Assembly (NCBI GenBank): GCA_001799615.1
Contig: MGTU01000020.1
Coordinates: 1-64,000, forward strand
From: Elusimicrobia bacterium GWA2_61_42
GTDB taxonomy: Bacteria > Elusimicrobiota > Elusimicrobia > Elusimicrobiales > UBA9959
DNA: 64,000 nucleotides
Direction of reading: 5' to 3'
Part shown: positions 6,778-14,973 of the stretch, one piece after another
Layout: the number at the start of each line of letters is the position of its first letter
Numbering within the stretch: position 1 is the first letter of the stretch
Notes under the pieces: generated by a model
What the model was told of the DNA's origin: nothing
The model's database searches: none
The model's input: the letters and a program-made list of their open reading frames with translations, nothing else
Position numbers and translations under genes: made by a program

Positions 6778-7062
6778 ATGAGTGATGCTGAAGTGTATGA
6801 CGCGCTGGTCGCTATGTTTAAGGAGCAATATCTCGGACGGCAATGGCCGGTAGCTCCCGATGACACTCCGGAGGAGATAAAAGCGCGGCATGGCGATACA
6901 CCACTTAGGCAGCTTCGGAGCCTTATGATATTGACGGGCAATCATCATCTATACAACACCGAACGAGTGGTTGACCATAAGCTATGGAACCCGCGCCGTC
7001 CAGCTGTAGGGAAACGTCTATTGTTGGAGGCGTTTAAGCTCCCTATAGGCGAAAAGAAGTAG
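6778..7062 (+). CDS. Hypothetical small soluble protein
   Basis: 94 residues with ribosome site CAGGAG before the ATG. There is no signal peptide or membrane segment. The mixture of acidic N-terminus (MSDAEVYDALVAMFKEQY) and basic C-terminus (RRPAVGKRLLLEAFKLP) is unremarkable. Base composition begins to return to the GC-rich background here. Family not recognised. Confidence 0.6.
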   Translation: MSDAEVYDALVAMFKEQYLGRQWPVAPDDTPEEIKARHGDTPLRQLRSLMILTGNHHLYNTERVVDHKLWNPRRPAVGKRLLLEAFKLPIGEKK

Positions 7063-7106
7063 TGGGGAGAAGGGGTCAGGTCTTGAAATTTAGCGCCAGA
7101 AGCAGA

Positions 7107-7143
7107 GCCGCCGGGGATACCTGGCGGTTTTGTTTTGTAGAAT
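7107..7143 (+). terminator. Dispersed module: terminator plus leaderless promoter
   Basis: Hairpin with one imperfect pair, TTTTGTTTTG, then TAGAAT at 7138-7143. Exactly six bases separate it from the ATG at 7150. Confidence 0.75.
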
Positions 7144-7149
7144 TGAAGG

Positions 7150-7479
7150 ATGAGAACTAACGTAAAAGGTTTGCCGGAAGGGGCTACGCTGGGGCAACTG
7201 CAGCGCTATATTGAGCGCGAGGCGAAGAAGCGGGGTTTCGGTGACCAGAACGCGCTGCAGAAATGCCTGATACTGGGCGAAGAGGTCGGTGAGCTTTTTA
7301 AGGCCATCAGGAAAGAGGAGAAAATGCCTATCGGCCGGCATTCGAAGGTGGGCACCATAAGCGAGGAGCTCGCGGACGTGCTTATGTATGTCTGCACGAT
7401 AGCCAGCTATTACGGCGTAGACCTGGAGAAAGCTTTTCGCGCTAAGGACAAGATACATTCCAAACGCGTCTGGCATTGA
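7150..7479 (+). CDS. MazG-like nucleotide pyrophosphohydrolase
   Basis: 109 residues, the size of a single-domain MazG-like enzyme. The metal-binding helices are visible: EEVGELFKAIRKE (about 43-55) and EELADVLMYVCTIA (about 72-85), matching the E-x-x-E and E-x-x-D pattern of the all-alpha NTP pyrophosphatase fold. Such enzymes hydrolyse NTPs or damaged dNTPs to NMP and PPi as house-cleaning. The start lies six bases after TAGAAT, predicting a leaderless mRNA. Confidence 0.85.
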   Translation: MRTNVKGLPEGATLGQLQRYIEREAKKRGFGDQNALQKCLILGEEVGELFKAIRKEEKMPIGRHSKVGTISEELADVLMYVCTIASYYGVDLEKAFRAKDKIHSKRVWH

Positions 7480-7502
7480 GCCAGGTAGCATGGGGACGCT
7501 TA

Positions 7503-7539
7503 ACCGCCGGGGAAGCCCGGCGGTTTTGTTTTGTAGAAT
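7503..7539 (+). terminator. Dispersed module: terminator plus leaderless promoter
   Basis: Perfect stem with GAAG loop, TTTTGTTTTG, TAGAAT at 7534-7539, then six bases to the ATG at 7546. Confidence 0.82.
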
Positions 7540-7545
7540 TATTGG

Positions 7546-8151
7546 ATGACCAAGAACACAACCATAGACATGGACGCGTTGCGCCAGAAGTACTTCCCGC
7601 TTAAGCTCAAGGGGGGACTCACTGTCAGGACCGCTACAAAAAAAGAGGTTATGGACCTGATCGCGAAGAGCTATGACAAGGTTTTTCCGGACCGCGGAGA
7701 GACCCCGTGCTTCCGTCTGAGCCCGGAACGCCGTAAAAAAGCACAGGAGTTCTGGAAAATGTACGACGTGCTGCATCATGAGTGGTTCCTGTTCCTTGAT
7801 CCGAAAGGAACCCCGATCGGCTGGCACATGGGCGAGGCTGAAGATTTTCAGACGTTCTACATGCGCAACACCGGCATCCTCCCGAAATACCAGGGAAAAG
7901 GCATCTACGGAAATTTCCTTAAAGCCTTCAGCTCCTATCTCAAGGCGCTCGGGTATGAGCGTATTTCCAGCCAGCACAAGCCCACGAATAAATCCATACT
8001 CATACTGAAGCTGAAACAGGGCTTTGTTATAGGCGGTTTTGAGATGAACGAGAATTGGGGTGCGCTGGTGAAGATGGTGAAGATCCTTCCGGAGGACCGC
8101 AGGGAGTCTTTTTATCGACAGTTCGGCGACAAAGTGCACCTGTCACAATGA
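7546..8151 (+). CDS. GNAT-family N-acetyltransferase
   Basis: 201 residues. The acetyl-CoA binding motif A is clear: the strand FYMRNTGILPKY followed by QGKGIYGNFL (about 114-123), the Q/R-x-x-G-x-G/A loop. An N-terminal extension of about 25 residues precedes the fold. The substrate cannot be told from sequence. It is transcribed alone, probably leaderless from the TAGAAT module just upstream, and ends before a debris motif at 8163. Confidence 0.8.
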   Translation: MTKNTTIDMDALRQKYFPLKLKGGLTVRTATKKEVMDLIAKSYDKVFPDRGETPCFRLSPERRKKAQEFWKMYDVLHHEWFLFLDPKGTPIGWHMGEAEDFQTFYMRNTGILPKYQGKGIYGNFLKAFSSYLKALGYERISSQHKPTNKSILILKLKQGFVIGGFEMNENWGALVKMVKILPEDRRESFYRQFGDKVHLSQ

Positions 8152-8227
8152 TCGGGCCTACAGGGGACGCTGTTTAGGGAGTAAGCGGCAACGGGGTCAG
8201 GTCTTGAATCTTGACATTTAATATTGA

Positions 8228-8258
8228 GCCGCCGGGGAAGCCCGGCGGTTTTGTTTTG
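8228..8258 (+). terminator. Dispersed hairpin module (terminator)
   Basis: Perfect CCGCCGGG-GAAG-CCCGGCGG stem, TTTTGTTTTG. In place of TAGAAT this copy has TGATATCATCTAGG before the ATG at 8274. Confidence 0.82.
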
Positions 8259-8273
8259 TGATATCATCTAGGC

Positions 8274-8996
8274 ATGGGTGTGCCGGAAAACAATCTGACT
8301 TGGAAAGACTTTTTCATGATGTTGGGGAGGATGCTGCTTTATTCGTTGCCCATCGTCTTCCTTATGGATAAGCCGCCGGCTGGCAGGGGCGGCAATTTAT
8401 TCTCGTTCCTGGCCGATGCGGTTTTCCTGGCAGCGGTGTATCCTGCCGCCCGCAAGGCGGGATTCAATCCTGCAAACTGGCGGGGCTATCTGGCCGGACT
8501 AAACTCCCAACTAATCCCCGCTTTCAAATGGTTCCTGCTCACATTGGGTGTATTATGGCTGGCGGTTCAGGCGTTCTCCCTGGCGCTGGCGCCATGGGAC
8601 CTGCCTTGGACCAATCTGCTGCTGTTCTGGTTCGACAACAGCTCTAACCCGGCCAATGCAGAGGCTCGGATTGTCGGGCTGCTGGCTAATCCGCTGCTTA
8701 TACCTGTGCATTTTTTGTCTGTATGCGCGCTGGCGCCGGTGATGGAGGAATTCCTGTACCGGCGCTGGTTCTACTCCGCCATGCGCGGCTTTATGCCGCC
8801 AACTGCGGCTATAGTTCTTAACGGGGCGCTCTTTGGCGCCATGCACGGGACGGATTTCTTTGCCACCGGGCTTTGCGGTATATTTTTCTGCTGGTGCTAC
8901 CAGCGCTCAGGACGGCTTGCCGGACCGATACTTGTGCACGTGTTCGTCAACGTGCTTGCCACGGGGATGATGTTCTACTCGGTTCTGTCGCGCTGA
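8274..8996 (+). CDS. CPBP (CAAX/ABI) family intramembrane protease
   Basis: 240 residues with about six to seven hydrophobic segments. The family signature is complete: EEFLYRR at 158-164 (glutamates and arginine of motif 1), AMHG with His191 (motif 2) and LVHVFVN near 217-223 (motif 3). CPBP proteins are membrane glutamyl proteases. Bacterial members process or bind small proteins, and some give self-immunity to bacteriocins. No substrate is evident, and whether it serves the RiPP genes 4 kb away is open. Confidence 0.85.
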   Translation: MGVPENNLTWKDFFMMLGRMLLYSLPIVFLMDKPPAGRGGNLFSFLADAVFLAAVYPAARKAGFNPANWRGYLAGLNSQLIPAFKWFLLTLGVLWLAVQAFSLALAPWDLPWTNLLLFWFDNSSNPANAEARIVGLLANPLLIPVHFLSVCALAPVMEEFLYRRWFYSAMRGFMPPTAAIVLNGALFGAMHGTDFFATGLCGIFFCWCYQRSGRLAGPILVHVFVNVLATGMMFYSVLSR

Positions 8997-9009
8997 GTCT
9001 TACAAGGAT

Positions 9010-9093
9010 AGGGGACGCTAATGGCTATGTGACTAATTATTAGCAAATCATTTGGGGTCGCCGGGGGAGCCCGGCGGTTTTGTTTTGTAGAAT
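9010..9093 (+). repeat. Left half of the inverted-repeat element joined to a hairpin module
   Basis: GGGGACGCTAATGGCTATGT and the following ATTATTAGCAAATCATTTGG match 6619-6664 closely. They run into a module (9057-9093) with TAGAAT at 9088-9093. The right terminal repeat is missing. Confidence 0.65.
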
Positions 9094-9103
9094 TAACCCT
9101 GAT

Positions 9104-9433
9104 ATGAACACTTCTCCTTACTGGGTATGGTTGCTGGTCGCGGGATTATTCGAGGTGGCGTGGGCGTCGGGCCTGAAGTCCACGCAGGGGTTTACCAGGC
9201 TCTGGCCCAGCGTATGGGTGGGGCTGGCCATGGCCGTCAGCATCTACGGTCTGTCTTTCGCGGTTAAGGGCCTGCCCATAGGCACGGCCTATGCCGTGTG
9301 GACGGGCATAGGTGCGGCCGGCACGGCGCTGGTGGGGATATTCGTGCTGGGCGAGCCAGTCGCTTTCGCCCGGGTGGCCTGCATTTTTATGATAGTGGCG
9401 GGCACGGTAGGGCTGAAACTATTTAGCCGGTAA
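9104..9433 (+). CDS. sugE: SugE/Gdx-type small multidrug resistance exporter
   Basis: 109 residues from the ATG at 9104, ten bases after TAGAAT. Starting further upstream would add residues translated from the promoter. Four transmembrane helices are visible. The SMR core is clear: [12 protein letters not shown] with Glu14-type membrane carboxylate, and [14 protein letters not shown], which favours the SugE/Gdx guanidinium exporter branch over EmrE. No guanidine riboswitch is visible upstream. It acts in the inner membrane as an antiparallel dimer driven by protons. Confidence 0.88.
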   Translation: MNTSPYWVWLLVAGLFEVAWASGLKSTQGFTRLWPSVWVGLAMAVSIYGLSFAVKGLPIGTAYAVWTGIGAAGTALVGIFVLGEPVAFARVACIFMIVAGTVGLKLFSR

Positions 9434-9456
9434 TCCAAGGGTGTAATGCGCACGAT

Positions 9457-9494
9457 GCCGCCGGGGCTGCCTGGCGGTTCTGTTTTGGTAGAAT
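9457..9494 (+). terminator. Dispersed hairpin module with TAGAAT
   Basis: The stem CCGCCGGG/CCTGGCGG, TTCTGTTTTGGTAGAAT follows sugE. The next gene is on the other strand, so this copy's TAGAAT drives no visible gene. Confidence 0.75.
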
Positions 9495-9558
9495 CAGATC
9501 CGGAATCGTCCAGATAGTTATCCTCCCGAGCCTGAGTGAATAATAACCCCGCGCCCCA

Positions 9559-10974
9559 CTACGCGGCAGGCGCGTCCAGGGCCTGGCGGACCTTGGCGAG
9601 CAGCGCCTCCGCCGTGAACGGTTTGGGCAGGAAAGGGCGGTTCTTTGCCGCTACCCGGTCATACACGCCCGGATCCGCGGCCTGCCCGGAGATGAACAGC
9701 GCCTTCAGGCCCGGCTGCCGCTCCAGCAGCCGGTCCGCGAGGTCCACCCCGCTCTTTCCCGTCAGTAAAATATCCGTGACCAGCAGATCGATGCGCCCGG
9801 CCGAGGCGGCCCGGGCAAGCGCTTCCTCGTAACTCCCGGCGCCCAGCACCGTGTACCCCTGGCTCTCGGCGATGCGGCGCATGACCATCAGGATCTCCGG
9901 CTGGTCGTCCACCAGCAGCACGGTCTCTTTGCCTCCGGCGGGGAGTTCCCGCGGGGCGGCAGGCGCGGGGGCCGGTTCAGGCCCGGAATACCTGGGCAGA
10001 CAGATGCGAAAAACGGTGCCTTCGGCCGGCTTGCTCTCCATGGTTATCCGCCCGCCGGCCTGCTCTACGATACCATGCACCACGGAGAGCCCCAGCCCCG
10101 TACCCTTGCCCAGCTCCTTGGTGGTAAAAAAGGGTTCGAAGGCCCGGGCCATGGTGGCCTGGTCCATGCCGCAGCCAGTGTCTCTCGCCGTAAGCATTAC
10201 GTACTCCCCTGGCGGGAGCTCCTCCCCGTCGGCATGGAGGCTTTTTCCCACTTCGAGGTTGGCGGCTTTTATGCTTAGCTTGCCGCCCTGCGGCATGGCG
10301 TCGCGCGCGTTGACCGCCAGGTTCAGCAGCACCTGGTCCACCTGGCTGGGGTCGGCCATAACTTTCCACAGGTCCCCGGCCAGCTGGAACTCGATGCCCA
10401 CGGCTTCCCCGGCGGCACGACGCAGCATTTTTTCGGAGGTCTTTATCTGCGCGTTCAGGTCCAGCGGCCGCGGCTGGAAGAACTGCTTCCGGCTGAAAGC
10501 CAGGAGCTGGCTGGTGAGGGCCGCGGCGTGCCCGGAGAAGTTGATGATGTCCTCCAGGTCCGCGCGCCGCGTGTCAGCTTCATCCATGGAGCGCATCGTA
10601 ATCTGGGCCAGCCCCATGATAGCCGTCAGCACGTTGTTGAAATCATGGGCGACCCCGCTGGCCAGCCTGCCTACGAGTTCCATTTTCTGCGCCTGCAGGA
10701 ATTTCAGCTCGGTGGCGCGCCGGGCTTCTTCCAGGCGTTTAATGCGGGCCAGGGCGGTCCGGATCAAAAAATACAGGAGGACCGCGGTGACGGCTACATA
10801 GAACCAGCCCTTATACGTCTGCAGGGAATTAACCCACGCCTGGTCCTTTACCAGCGCCCAGAGCAGCCGGTCCGAAAATGTTATCCACAGGCCTCCTAAA
10901 ACGGCGTAGAGGCCGGCAATTTTATAGGCCGAAAAATCCGGGCCATCAAGCCCGGGTTTTACAGGTTCAGTCAT
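9559..10974 (-). CDS. Membrane hybrid histidine kinase with C-terminal receiver
   Basis: 471 residues. Two transmembrane helices (about 19-38 and 56-72) frame a short loop. A HisKA domain follows with ASGVAHDFNNVLTAIMG (His110), then HATPase_c with the N, G1 and G2 boxes (NLAVNARDAMPQGG, DTGCGMD, GKGTGLGL). A receiver domain from about 350 carries LLVDDQPE and the phospho-acceptor Asp in LLVTDILL. The HDFNN kinase box is typical of soluble-signal or chemotaxis-like hybrid kinases. No cognate regulator is adjacent, though stand-alone receivers occur at 32.3, 36.1 and 40.9 kb. Confidence 0.9.
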   Translation of the reverse strand: MTEPVKPGLDGPDFSAYKIAGLYAVLGGLWITFSDRLLWALVKDQAWVNSLQTYKGWFYVAVTAVLLYFLIRTALARIKRLEEARRATELKFLQAQKMELVGRLASGVAHDFNNVLTAIMGLAQITMRSMDEADTRRADLEDIINFSGHAAALTSQLLAFSRKQFFQPRPLDLNAQIKTSEKMLRRAAGEAVGIEFQLAGDLWKVMADPSQVDQVLLNLAVNARDAMPQGGKLSIKAANLEVGKSLHADGEELPPGEYVMLTARDTGCGMDQATMARAFEPFFTTKELGKGTGLGLSVVHGIVEQAGGRITMESKPAEGTVFRICLPRYSGPEPAPAPAAPRELPAGGKETVLLVDDQPEILMVMRRIAESQGYTVLGAGSYEEALARAASAGRIDLLVTDILLTGKSGVDLADRLLERQPGLKALFISGQAADPGVYDRVAAKNRPFLPKPFTAEALLAKVRQALDAPAA

Positions 10975-11063
10975 TTATCCCCCTAATTGACCACGCGGTT
11001 ATTATATCAAAGCCGCCCCGGTTCCCGGCGCCCGTCCTGGTTTTCCGTCCCGCGCCTGAAAAC

Positions 11064-11097
11064 AAAACCGCCTGGCTTCCCAGGCGGTTTTGTTTTG
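11064..11097. terminator. Bidirectional hairpin of the dispersed family
   Basis: AAAACCGCCTGG/CCAGGCGGTTTT with TGTTTTG on the right and AAAAC on the left. Unlike most copies it could stop transcription from either side. Confidence 0.7.
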
Positions 11098-11104
11098 AGT
11101 GGTA

Positions 11105-11125
11105 AAAGGTAGCAGCTACCTTTTA
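11105..11125. terminator. Palindrome AAAAGGTAG/CTACCTTTT, possible terminator of the zupT remnant
   Basis: Nine paired bases around CAG, placed 15 bases beyond the stop of the minus-strand ZIP remnant. It reads as a weak terminator on either strand. Confidence 0.4.
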
Positions 11126-11139
11126 TAGCTCGCTGTATT

Positions 11140-11265
11140 TTATCTCATCAGCAGCAGGCTGAGCGACATCACCAGCATTCCGCCTACCAGACCGAAGATG
11201 CTGTCGTGCCCTTTCCCGTACGCGCGGCTGGTTGGCAGCAGTTCGTCGAGGCTGATATACACCAT
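11140..11265 (-). pseudogene. C-terminal remnant of a ZIP/ZupT metal transporter
   Basis: From the ATG at 11265 to TAA at 11140 this encodes 41 residues, [20 protein letters not shown] followed by a hydrophobic [17 protein letters not shown] end. That is the last loop and helix of ZupT-type zinc permeases. The rest of the gene is missing: upstream, the frame runs straight into the GGGGTCAGGTCTTGAATC debris motif at 11281. The gene was probably truncated by that element. Confidence 0.65.
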
Positions 11266-11280
11266 TAGGTCGGGGGAAAT

Positions 11281-11346
11281 GGGGTCAGGTCTTGAATCTT
11301 GACACTTAAACGAATCCGCCGGGGAAACCCGGCGGTTTTGTTTTTG
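11281..11346 (+). repeat. GGGGTCAGGTCTTGAATC motif followed by hairpin module
   Basis: The motif at 11281 is followed at 11315-11346 by the hairpin with TTTTGTTTTT. This pair of elements recurs at 4864, 7072, 8193, 14865 (decayed), 23887 and 25606. Here it lies between two minus-strand genes yet keeps the + orientation. Confidence 0.6.
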
Positions 11347-11351
11347 GGAAG

Positions 11352-12188
11352 TCAGCGGGAGTCCCAGTTTACGGCGGGGGCCTGGTCGGGGAGCTCTATG
11401 GCCGCGTCCACGGGGATGGCAACCGCGAAGTCCACCTGGCGCACGGCCTTTCTCTGGTCCAGGTAGTTCAGGAGTTCCATTCCGCTTATGACCAGGTCGG
11501 TGGATTTAAGCTTTATGGCCATCACTATGCCGTTGGTGGTGGACTTGAGGAAAGTGGCGGTGACTTCCTTGCCGAAGAGGCCGGCGGCCGTCTTCTCTAT
11601 GCCTTTGGCCACGCCGTGCTCCAGGGCCACGCAGCCTTTGCCTACGCCGGGCACGCGGCACCAGGGGATAAGCACCACTATGGTGGCGCCTGCGTTGGCG
11701 GCCATAACCACGCCGCTGGGGTTGCACTGAAAGGTTTCCTGCGTGATGTTCAGGCCGCCCAGCATGATGAACCCGGCCGGGCCGGCCAGCATGAGGGTGT
11801 TCATCATCAGCATTTTGCCGGCGACGGTGCCGGTGAGGCCGGCGCCCACGGCGTCCAGGGCCTGGCCCACGTAGTTGAGCGGGTGGCCGTTCTGGGCCAG
11901 CCAGGCGTTCACGCTGCCGCGCATATCATAAATGTCTTTCCAGACTATCTTCACGGTGTCGGAGGGATGTTCGGCCAGTTTGGCGGCTATCAGGTCTTCG
12001 GCCAGCATCCGCACCACGGGTTCTTTCTGCAGGTTGGCGGGAATGTCGGCCTTGTCCATGAGCTGGCCTACGGCCGTGTCCATGGTGCAGAAGCGCTTTA
12101 CCTCTTCGGCCGCGGCGGCCGGTGAGGGAAGGGCTGAAAGGGTCAACAGGGGGATGAGCAGAAGAGCAATGTATTTGTTGTGGTTCAT
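11352..12188 (-). CDS. Hypothetical exported protein
   Basis: 278 residues with a Sec signal peptide ([20 protein letters not shown], cleavage after about AAAA). The mature N-terminus is helical and polar. The middle has long hydrophobic glycine-rich stretches ([20 protein letters not shown] and [13 protein letters not shown]), which could enter a membrane. Cysteines near 34, 155, 177 and 186 could form disulfides. On its strand, CATAATATAG lies just before the ATG, suggesting a leaderless start. No family recognised. Confidence 0.65.
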   Translation of the reverse strand: MNHNKYIALLLIPLLTLSALPSPAAAAEEVKRFCTMDTAVGQLMDKADIPANLQKEPVVRMLAEDLIAAKLAEHPSDTVKIVWKDIYDMRGSVNAWLAQNGHPLNYVGQALDAVGAGLTGTVAGKMLMMNTLMLAGPAGFIMLGGLNITQETFQCNPSGVVMAANAGATIVVLIPWCRVPGVGKGCVALEHGVAKGIEKTAAGLFGKEVTATFLKSTTNGIVMAIKLKSTDLVISGMELLNYLDQRKAVRQVDFAVAIPVDAAIELPDQAPAVNWDSR

Positions 12189-12282
12189 CTAACTATATTA
12201 TGGCAGTCCCGCGCGGCCGGCGTATGGGCCGGGATGCCTTGAAACCCGCGTTTTTCGGCCTACCCCGGTGTGGGTCCTTTGA

Positions 12283-12300
12283 ACCGCCGGGGGAGCCCGG
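12283..12300 (+). repeat. Truncated hairpin module
   Basis: ACCGCCGGGGGAGCCCGGT lacks the closing CGG arm and the T tract, so it is a decayed copy. The rest of 12189-12426 shows no gene. Confidence 0.5.
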
Positions 12301-12426
12301 TTGACGGCAGTCAGTACCTTTTTGGGGGGCCAAAAGAATCTGGGCGGGTGGGACTTTCGCTTCTATTGGGGGTCGGGGGATATTCGATATGATTTGTTCA
12401 GACAGCAGATAAGGAGACCTGAACAA

Positions 12427-12975
12427 ATGAAAAAGTTTTTATCCGTGCTCGCCCTCACCCTGTTCTCGGCGGTGGCCGCCGTGGACGCTTCCAATTACCC
12501 TGCGGATTACACCTACCAGACGGCGCGCGTGGTCGTCAGGGGGCCGGCCGTCATGGCCACCGTGAACAGCGGCATCATGAGCAAGCTGGTCATCGGCTAC
12601 AAGGGCAATGGCATCCTGGGCGGCCGCGACCGGATCCAGGCGGTGGTGCGCATGACCTCGGTGGAATATTATTCCGGTTACCAGAAGACGGTCGAGCGCG
12701 TCATAGACCTGCCCCGCGAATGGAACGGCACCGGCTATATGACCGCGGGCCTGAGCTATTACGACTTCGTCCCGCAGGGCTTCGCCGGCAACCCGAGGCG
12801 CATAGAGGTGGCCTTCTTCTCCGGTCAGCAGTGGGATTCCAACTATAACGCCAACTATGCCGTGGAAATGGACGAGTTCTACAGCAGCCAGGCGCAGTTC
12901 ACCAACAAGCGCGGCGGCGGTCCCGATATAGAGATCCCCTGCTGGGACTTCATCGTGGCCCAGATGCGCAAATAG
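12427..12975 (+). CDS. Hypothetical exported protein
   Basis: 182 residues from the ATG at 12427, preceded by AAGGAG at 12411-12416. It has a Sec signal peptide (MKKFLSVLALTLFSAVAAVDA). The mature part is rich in Tyr and beta-prone, ending in a Cys-containing tail (IPCWDFIVAQMRK). The large upstream frame extension covers untranslated sequence. No family recognised. Probably periplasmic or secreted. Confidence 0.65.
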   Translation: MKKFLSVLALTLFSAVAAVDASNYPADYTYQTARVVVRGPAVMATVNSGIMSKLVIGYKGNGILGGRDRIQAVVRMTSVEYYSGYQKTVERVIDLPREWNGTGYMTAGLSYYDFVPQGFAGNPRRIEVAFFSGQQWDSNYNANYAVEMDEFYSSQAQFTNKRGGGPDIEIPCWDFIVAQMRK

Positions 12976-12994
12976 CGGACGCGCGACCCTGATA

Positions 12995-13033
12995 GAACCG
13001 CCGGGGAAGCCCGGCGGTTTTGTTTTGTAGAAT
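12995..13033 (+). terminator. Dispersed module: terminator plus TAGAAT
   Basis: Perfect stem with GAAG loop, TTTTGTTTTG, TAGAAT at 13028-13033. The next ATG is 32 bases on. Confidence 0.82.
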
Positions 13034-13065
13034 AATTTACCAACGATCAGGCAGGATAGGTATAA

Positions 13066-13788
13066 ATGGAAAAGGCTGGAATAATTTCTGAGGTGGCGCA
13101 GCCGGTGAATTGGTTGTGGCGGTCTGTTGTCCTGGCGGCGCTGACGCTGATGGTGCCCTCGCTGGCTTATCTGGGTGTTTTTGAGCTGTTCTCGGCATCG
13201 TACAGCGGCATGCCTAAATACCTGGCTGAGTTCCTGGCGGCCGGGATAGCGCTGTTCCTTTCCATGCTGACGCTTAAGGTGTACAACGACAAGGAGGCTC
13301 TTGGGCTTGATATTAAACAGCTGTTCCCGTTGCGGCCGCTCGGCAGGATGTGGCGCGTGTTCCTCGCCGGGGCCGTCGCCGATCTTGGGCTGATAGTCGC
13401 CTTTATAGCCGTGATGCTGAAGTATTATCCCGACTACGAGGGCTCTACGGCTATAATAAAGATGTGGGCAGGCAACGATAAATGGTTCTTTGTTCTCACC
13501 AGCACATTCATGTACGCCGCCTGCGAGGAGATCTTCCTGCGCGGGCTGGTTTTCAGCTACATAAAGAAACATGCCGGGTTCATGAAGGCGCTGCTGGTAA
13601 GTTCCCTCATATTCTCGCTTATGCACGGCGGCCGTATCTGGGGGGCGCTGCTGATGATATTTCTTAGCGGCCTTGTCTATGGCCTGGCCTATGAAAAGAC
13701 GCGCAGCCTGGCCGTTCCGTGCCTGCTGCACGGCCTGCATAACTCCGTGCTGCGGGTGATCGGGGTGCTGGGGCTTATCGGTGGATAA
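13066..13788 (+). CDS. CPBP (CAAX/ABI) family intramembrane protease
   Basis: 240 residues with multiple transmembrane segments. The motifs are complete: CEEIFLRG at 153-160 (Glu154, Glu155, Arg159), SLMHGG with His187, and CLLHGLHN near the C-terminus. It is the second CPBP protein in 5 kb and only distantly similar to the one at 8274. The start follows GGATAGGTATAA. It acts in the inner membrane as a peptidase or as a protein-binding scaffold. Substrate unknown. Confidence 0.85.
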   Translation: MEKAGIISEVAQPVNWLWRSVVLAALTLMVPSLAYLGVFELFSASYSGMPKYLAEFLAAGIALFLSMLTLKVYNDKEALGLDIKQLFPLRPLGRMWRVFLAGAVADLGLIVAFIAVMLKYYPDYEGSTAIIKMWAGNDKWFFVLTSTFMYAACEEIFLRGLVFSYIKKHAGFMKALLVSSLIFSLMHGGRIWGALLMIFLSGLVYGLAYEKTRSLAVPCLLHGLHNSVLRVIGVLGLIGG

Positions 13789-13878
13789 GTTAAGGGATAG
13801 TGACGCAGATGACCATATAATGATTTGCAGGTCACGCGTAGTCGCCGGGGTCTCAGGCTCAGGGAAGAAGAGGATTAA

Positions 13879-14346
13879 ATGACGCTGCCGCTGATCGTTT
13901 TGATATGTATAACCGTGCTGTATCTTGTAGGCCTGGCATTTTCGTGTGCTTATTTCTTCAGGTTCTTTAGAACGCGCGACAAGTGCTCGCTTTGGGTAGC
14001 GTTGCTTGGCCTGCTTGGCATTCCCGGGTTGGTCCTGCTGTCGTCGGTCGTATTTATTGGGATAGCGAAATATACCGGGCACAGTCTGCCGGTCTTTAGC
14101 GGTGGAGATCCCTGCGGTATGCTGTATCCCTGCCGAGCTGCGGCGCAGGAGTTCCGCGATAAAATGATTCTGGTCGCTACAGGCGCCGCATATCTTGGCT
14201 GCGCTGTCTTTTCGATGGCTTCTTTCTTTAAGTTCTACAGAACTAAAGAGAAGTGTTCGTTATGGGCTGGGCTGCTGCTGCTCCTGGGACTACCCGGAAT
14301 TTTGGTGCTATACGGTTTGTTCGATTCTCTTGTGTTGAACGGCTGA
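13879..14346 (+). CDS. Small membrane protein with internal duplication
   Basis: 155 residues with four transmembrane segments arranged as two repeats. FFRFFRTRDKCSLW near 26-39 recurs as FFKFYRTKEKCSLW near 117-130, each followed by a hydrophobic LLGLPG helix. Between them lies a polar loop with two Cys (DPCGMLYPC). The duplication is direct from sequence. Function unknown. A degenerate hairpin remnant (GTCGCCGGGG) precedes it at 13840. Confidence 0.65.
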   Translation: MTLPLIVLICITVLYLVGLAFSCAYFFRFFRTRDKCSLWVALLGLLGIPGLVLLSSVVFIGIAKYTGHSLPVFSGGDPCGMLYPCRAAAQEFRDKMILVATGAAYLGCAVFSMASFFKFYRTKEKCSLWAGLLLLLGLPGILVLYGLFDSLVLNG

Positions 14347-14390
14347 GGCGGGGACGTTGTTTGCTATCCGCCTAACTTCAAAAGAGCTAA

Positions 14391-14427
14391 GCCGCCGGGG
14401 ATGCCCGGCGGTTTGTTTTGGTAGAAT
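14391..14427 (+). terminator. Dispersed module: terminator plus leaderless promoter
   Basis: A CCGCCGGG/CCCGGCGG stem, TTTGTTTTG, TAGAAT at 14422-14427, then six bases to the ATG at 14434. Confidence 0.8.
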
Positions 14428-14433
14428 TGAGGC

Positions 14434-14844
14434 ATGGAAGAAGGAATGGAACGGCGAAAGATAGAATTGCTGGACTGGTTTTATTATCTGGCGCCGGTGT
14501 GGCTGGCGCTGGAGGTTTTTGTCTGGCCGAATTTCCGGGCGGGGGCGGTGGTGGGGGGCGGGCTGGCCGGGACGATAGGTTTTTACGCGGTGGAAGCTGG
14601 CTTAGGGGCCGCCCTGTGGTACAGGCTGCGCTACGCGGGCCTGGCCGCGCTGGGGGAGAACGTTATTTACCTGGTACTGGTGCTTAAGTTCATCCTGCTT
14701 TCCCCCCTGGATACGGCCCTGGCGCTGGCAAACGACGCGCCGGAAGCGGCCGGGGCGGCGGCCTCTTACGCGGCGGCCCTGCCCGGCGCGCTGTTGTCCA
14801 TGGCGCAGGTGGCATTCAGGCTGAAAAAACAGCTCTCGCGGTAA
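14434..14844 (+). CDS. Hypothetical membrane protein
   Basis: 136 residues with three to four hydrophobic segments (about 12-30, 36-60, 66-92 and 108-126) and a short basic tail (RLKKQLSR). The ATG lies six bases after TAGAAT, with no Shine-Dalgarno sequence in between, so a leaderless message is predicted. Glycine- and alanine-rich. No family recognised. Confidence 0.6.
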   Translation: MEEGMERRKIELLDWFYYLAPVWLALEVFVWPNFRAGAVVGGGLAGTIGFYAVEAGLGAALWYRLRYAGLAALGENVIYLVLVLKFILLSPLDTALALANDAPEAAGAAASYAAALPGALLSMAQVAFRLKKQLSR

Positions 14845-14864
14845 AGCACGGCTATGGGGGAAAC

Positions 14865-14960
14865 GGGGTCAGGTCTTGAAATTTGGCGTTTAGGTTGGGA
14901 TAGGGAACGCTGTTTGCTATCTTCCTAACTTCTGAAGAGCGAAGCCGCCAGGGAGTTAAT
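14865..14960 (+). repeat. Debris block: GGGGTCAGGTCTTGAAAT, GGGAACGCTGTTTGC and decayed hairpin
   Basis: The block resembles that at 14350-14400 (GGGACGTTGTTTGCTATC then CCTAACTTC). Its hairpin (GCCGCCAGGGAG) has lost the second arm. The radical SAM gene starts right after it. Confidence 0.5.
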
Positions 14961-14973
14961 TGCCGAGTTATAT

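Noticed and set aside
8274-8996. Export or immunity gene of the graspetide locus
   Set aside because: The CPBP protein is 4 kb away with its own module boundary and a different base composition, so the link is not supported.
12439-14082. Long minus-strand frame (547 residues) opposite the genes at 12427 and 13066
   Set aside because: It is a shadow: the + strand genes have signal peptide, CPBP motifs and ribosome sites, while this frame is His/Gln/Arg-rich without known motifs and spans the module hairpin.
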